Assembly: GCF_018919385.1 (NCBI RefSeq)
Contig: NZ_JAHLMF010000001.1
Span: forward strand, 62,001 to 126,000
Length of the DNA stretch: 64,000 nucleotides
Origin: Geomonas diazotrophica
GTDB taxonomy: Bacteria > Desulfobacterota > Desulfuromonadia > Geobacterales > Geobacteraceae
Direction: 5' to 3'
Below are positions 61,896 to 64,000 of the stretch, piece after piece; within the stretch, counting starts at the first letter, position 1; each line of letters begins with the position of its first letter. The notes under the pieces are model-generated. The model was given only the letters and a program-made list of their open reading frames with translations, did not search any database and had not been told where the DNA came from. A program made the position numbers and the translations under genes.

Positions 61896-63911
61896 TTAGT
61901 GCTCTTCGCTGTGCCCGCCGGTCATGCCGGCGCTGAAGGTGTGGCAGTTGCTGCAGTCATACCCTTTGCCCTGGACATGCCTGCTGTGAACGGAGTTGGC
62001 GCTGGTGAAGGTCTCCCTGCTGTGGCAGTTGTCGCACAGCGTGGTGACCGGCTCCTTCAGCGGGTAGCCGGTACCGTGGCAGGCCGCGCAGTTCTTGCGG
62101 TCGCGGTGGTTGCTGTGCAGCGAGGTGAAGCTCGTGTAGCTCTTCGCGCCGTGGCAGACGTCGCACATCTGCGCGGTGGTGCCGCGACGGGTGTAGCCGA
62201 GGCTCGAGAACGGAATCCGGTTGGCACCGGCGGTTATCTGCGGATGGCAGCCGCCGTTGGCGCAGGAAACCGCGGTGGTCTTGGGACCGATGCCGTGGAA
62301 GATCCCTTCGTACTGCTCGGTCGGGACGAAGCTGTGGGCGTTGTAGGTCATCCCCTGAGCCGCGGCGCCCAGCTGGATGGCGGTGGTGATGTCACCGGTC
62401 TCGAAGGCGTACTTGTTCTTCACCGGCAGCAGCTGCTTCGTGGTGGTCTCCATCGGCTGGGAACCGGTGTGGAGCTTGAAGGGGAAAAGCTTGGAGAACT
62501 TGCCGGCCGGGTCTTCGAAGGCGCCGTCGGGCTTGCTGATCACCTGCACACCGCGGGAGTCGAGGCTCGCGGGATCCTTGAACTTGTAGAAGTGGCTGAA
62601 GCCGTTGAACCAGGCGTAGGTCGGCATGACGTTGGTGGCCTTGGTCATGGTCGGGTCCCAGAGCGCCTTGGCGGTGTCGATCTCCATCACGGACCAATCC
62701 CTGTACATGTCGGTCGGGATGGTCTTGGCGAAGGTCGCCACGTGGCAGACGGAGCAGTTGACCTTGTCGCTGTGGCGGTTCAGGTCGCTGTAGCTCACGT
62801 TGGTGGAGCGGTGCGGGATGCGGGAGTGGCAGTTTTCACAGGAGAGCACGCGGGTGGTGTCGAGGGCGCGCATGTCGGAGCCGCGGCCTGCCATCTTGTG
62901 CCCTTCCGTCCTGTGGCACTCCTGGCAGGGGAAGTTCTGCCCGTCGGAGCCCATGTGCACGTCGTAGGCCTTGGTACAGGTCTTGTTGGTGGACTCGATG
63001 TCGCCGCGCTTGTAGTTGTCGCCGCCGCCGGACTTCTCGTGGCAGCGCATGCAGGCTACGCGGGTCGGACGGATCACGTTCTGGGCGATGGACAGCACGT
63101 TCAGACCGTCGGCCGGGACCATCGAGAAGGTGAGGTCGGCGTTCTGAACGACCTTCCTGGAGTAGCCGTTGCCGTGGCACATGAGGCAGTCGATGTTCTC
63201 GAGCTGCGCCTGGCTGGAGGTGGTGGAGGGTTTCAGGCCGTTGCCCGCATGGCAGACCGCACAGCCGCCGGGGCCGGTGGTGCCGTCGGTTTTCTGGAAG
63301 ATGGTCAGCCAGTTCATGTCCGGCTGGATGCAGAAGTTGTTGATGCCACCCAGCTTCGAGGCCTTGGAACCGGAGGCGGCCAGTTCGATCGCCTTTTGGT
63401 TGTCACCGGTCCACTGGTAGTGCACCGAGCCGAACATCGCGGTCGCCTGGGCAGCGTGGCAGGCGCTGGTGATGCAGGTGGCGGGGCCGTTGTAGGAGGT
63501 TACGTAGCTCACGTGGCTCGGCACCGGGAGCTGGACCTTGAAGGTGGTGGAGCCGCTGCCGGTGTTGCCACTGGTGTCGGTGAAGCTCACCGTCGCGGTG
63601 TAGGTCCCCTTCGGCGCAGAGCTGGAGAGGGTGTAGTTGTAGTAGGCAAAGCCGGTGGTGGTGTCTTTGCTCATGGCAACGCCGTTCAAAAGCGTGGTGC
63701 CGCTCGGGTTCTTGATGGTGACGTTGGCGTAGCGGATCTGCGACGTGGTGATCCTGTTGGTACCGTTCTCTGCGTTGGCCTTCACGGTGACGACGGAGCT
63801 CTGGCCGTAGTTCAGCTTGTTGGTCGCCGTCTGCACGGAGAGTGTGGCGGCGAAAGCGGTCCCGTAGAAGGATGCCAGCAGCACGCCTCCTAGCAGTAAG
63901 GTTTTCTTCAT
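61896..63911 (-). CDS. 12-haem c-type cytochrome with N-terminal Ig-like domain
   Basis: This 671-residue exported cytochrome has a signal peptide (residues 1-21, FYGTAFA-AT), an Ig-like beta domain of about 105 residues (TLSVQTATNKLNYGQSSVVTV ... YTATVSFTDTSGNTG), and a haem-binding region. Ten CxxCH sites are visible (CAVCH, CLMCH, CMRCH, CQECH, CENCH, CSVCH, CDVCH, CAACH, CDNCH, CSNCH), plus two C-x4-CH sites (CITSACH and CANGGCH), giving 12 potential haems. Many extra His residues can serve as distal ligands. It probably transfers electrons in the periplasm or outside the cell, as in Geobacter respiration. AAAGGAGGC precedes the ATG. The 89-base leader shows no sure promoter; it is cut by the window edge. 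Confidence 0.93.
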   Translation of the reverse strand: MKKTLLLGGVLLASFYGTAFAATLSVQTATNKLNYGQSSVVTVKANAENGTNRITTSQIRYANVTIKNPSGTTLLNGVAMSKDTTTGFAYYNYTLSSSAPKGTYTATVSFTDTSGNTGSGSTTFKVQLPVPSHVSYVTSYNGPATCITSACHAAQATAMFGSVHYQWTGDNQKAIELAASGSKASKLGGINNFCIQPDMNWLTIFQKTDGTTGPGGCAVCHAGNGLKPSTTSSQAQLENIDCLMCHGNGYSRKVVQNADLTFSMVPADGLNVLSIAQNVIRPTRVACMRCHEKSGGGDNYKRGDIESTNKTCTKAYDVHMGSDGQNFPCQECHRTEGHKMAGRGSDMRALDTTRVLSCENCHSRIPHRSTNVSYSDLNRHSDKVNCSVCHVATFAKTIPTDMYRDWSVMEIDTAKALWDPTMTKATNVMPTYAWFNGFSHFYKFKDPASLDSRGVQVISKPDGAFEDPAGKFSKLFPFKLHTGSQPMETTTKQLLPVKNKYAFETGDITTAIQLGAAAQGMTYNAHSFVPTEQYEGIFHGIGPKTTAVSCANGGCHPQITAGANRIPFSSLGYTRRGTTAQMCDVCHGAKSYTSFTSLHSNHRDRKNCAACHGTGYPLKEPVTTLCDNCHSRETFTSANSVHSRHVQGKGYDCSNCHTFSAGMTGGHSEEH

Positions 63912-64000
63912 GTTTGCCTCCTTTGAATTTTTCCCTGCAGTGGTTATTGACAGTCTGCCGTGGCCACGGTCGCTGTTTTCCACAAACCTCCGCCAATAAG

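Noticed and set aside
63912-64000. c-di-GMP riboswitch ahead of the cytochrome gene
   Set aside because: I looked for the GEMM core because it is common before Geobacter cytochromes; the 89 available bases do not contain it. More upstream sequence would be needed.

Overview
The window reads like a chromosomal segment of an anaerobic, high-GC, Gram-negative bacterium of the Geobacter/Geomonas group (Desulfuromonadota). The reasons are a periplasmic 12-haem c-type cytochrome, a tungsten/molybdenum aldehyde:ferredoxin oxidoreductase, a transcarboxylase-type propionate module, three sigma-54 activators, and abundant short palindromic intergenic repeats. This placement is inferred from gene content and not from a marker-gene alignment. 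I see no rRNA, tRNA, insertion sequence, prophage or CRISPR array.

Layout. 1-2.5 kb (minus): the start of an acetate kinase-like gene cut by the window edge, a membrane-anchored EEP-fold phosphodiesterase and a polysaccharide deacetylase. 2.7-13.5 kb (plus): recC-recB-recD, an alpha/beta hydrolase and rmuC, a DNA-repair block. 13.6-18.1 kb (minus): a CHRD-domain secreted protein and a four-gene transcarboxylase operon (5S, 12S, a small OadG-like protein, 1.3S biotin carrier). 18.3-25.3 kb: a glycosyltransferase and an MBL hydrolase diverge from a palindromic promoter. They are followed by a conserved protein of unknown function and a GAF/sigma-54 ATPase, with an octamer repeat array between these two. 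25.3-33.3 kb: AzlCD exporter, B12-binding radical SAM protein, a receiver plus orphan HisKA protein, an OmpA-family protein, a MASE3 hybrid histidine kinase and a NUDIX hydrolase.

33.6-49.5 kb is the most coherent catabolic unit. A GABA-type aminotransferase (minus) and a PAS/sigma-54 activator (plus) are followed by a twelve-kilobase co-directional cluster: ABC amino-acid importer (binding protein, two permeases, two ATPases), MoaD-like sulfur carrier, aldehyde:ferredoxin oxidoreductase, large NAD-glutamate dehydrogenase, tandem universal stress protein and D-2-hydroxyacid dehydrogenase. Many of these genes overlap or are separated by 1-3 bases. A 7-base motif, GTATACG, occurs four times in the non-coding DNA around the activator, and sigma-54-like promoters precede both the aminotransferase and the importer. 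My reading is a sigma-54-controlled import/transamination/aldehyde-oxidation pathway in which AOR replaces semialdehyde dehydrogenase and glutamate dehydrogenase recycles the amino acceptor.

49.6-64 kb: a TRL-like lipoprotein, a third sigma-54 activator divergent from an amidohydrolase, a one-polypeptide LplT-Aas lysophospholipid transporter/acyltransferase/acyl-ACP synthetase, a YiiX-like cysteine hydrolase, a ferredoxin-nitroreductase, an iron-sulfur flavoprotein divergent from its probable HxlR regulator, an Arg/Met/Pro-rich exported protein, and the 12-haem cytochrome. The intergenic DNA is rich in at least three families of palindromic repeats, including two complete ~102-bp REPIN-like elements.
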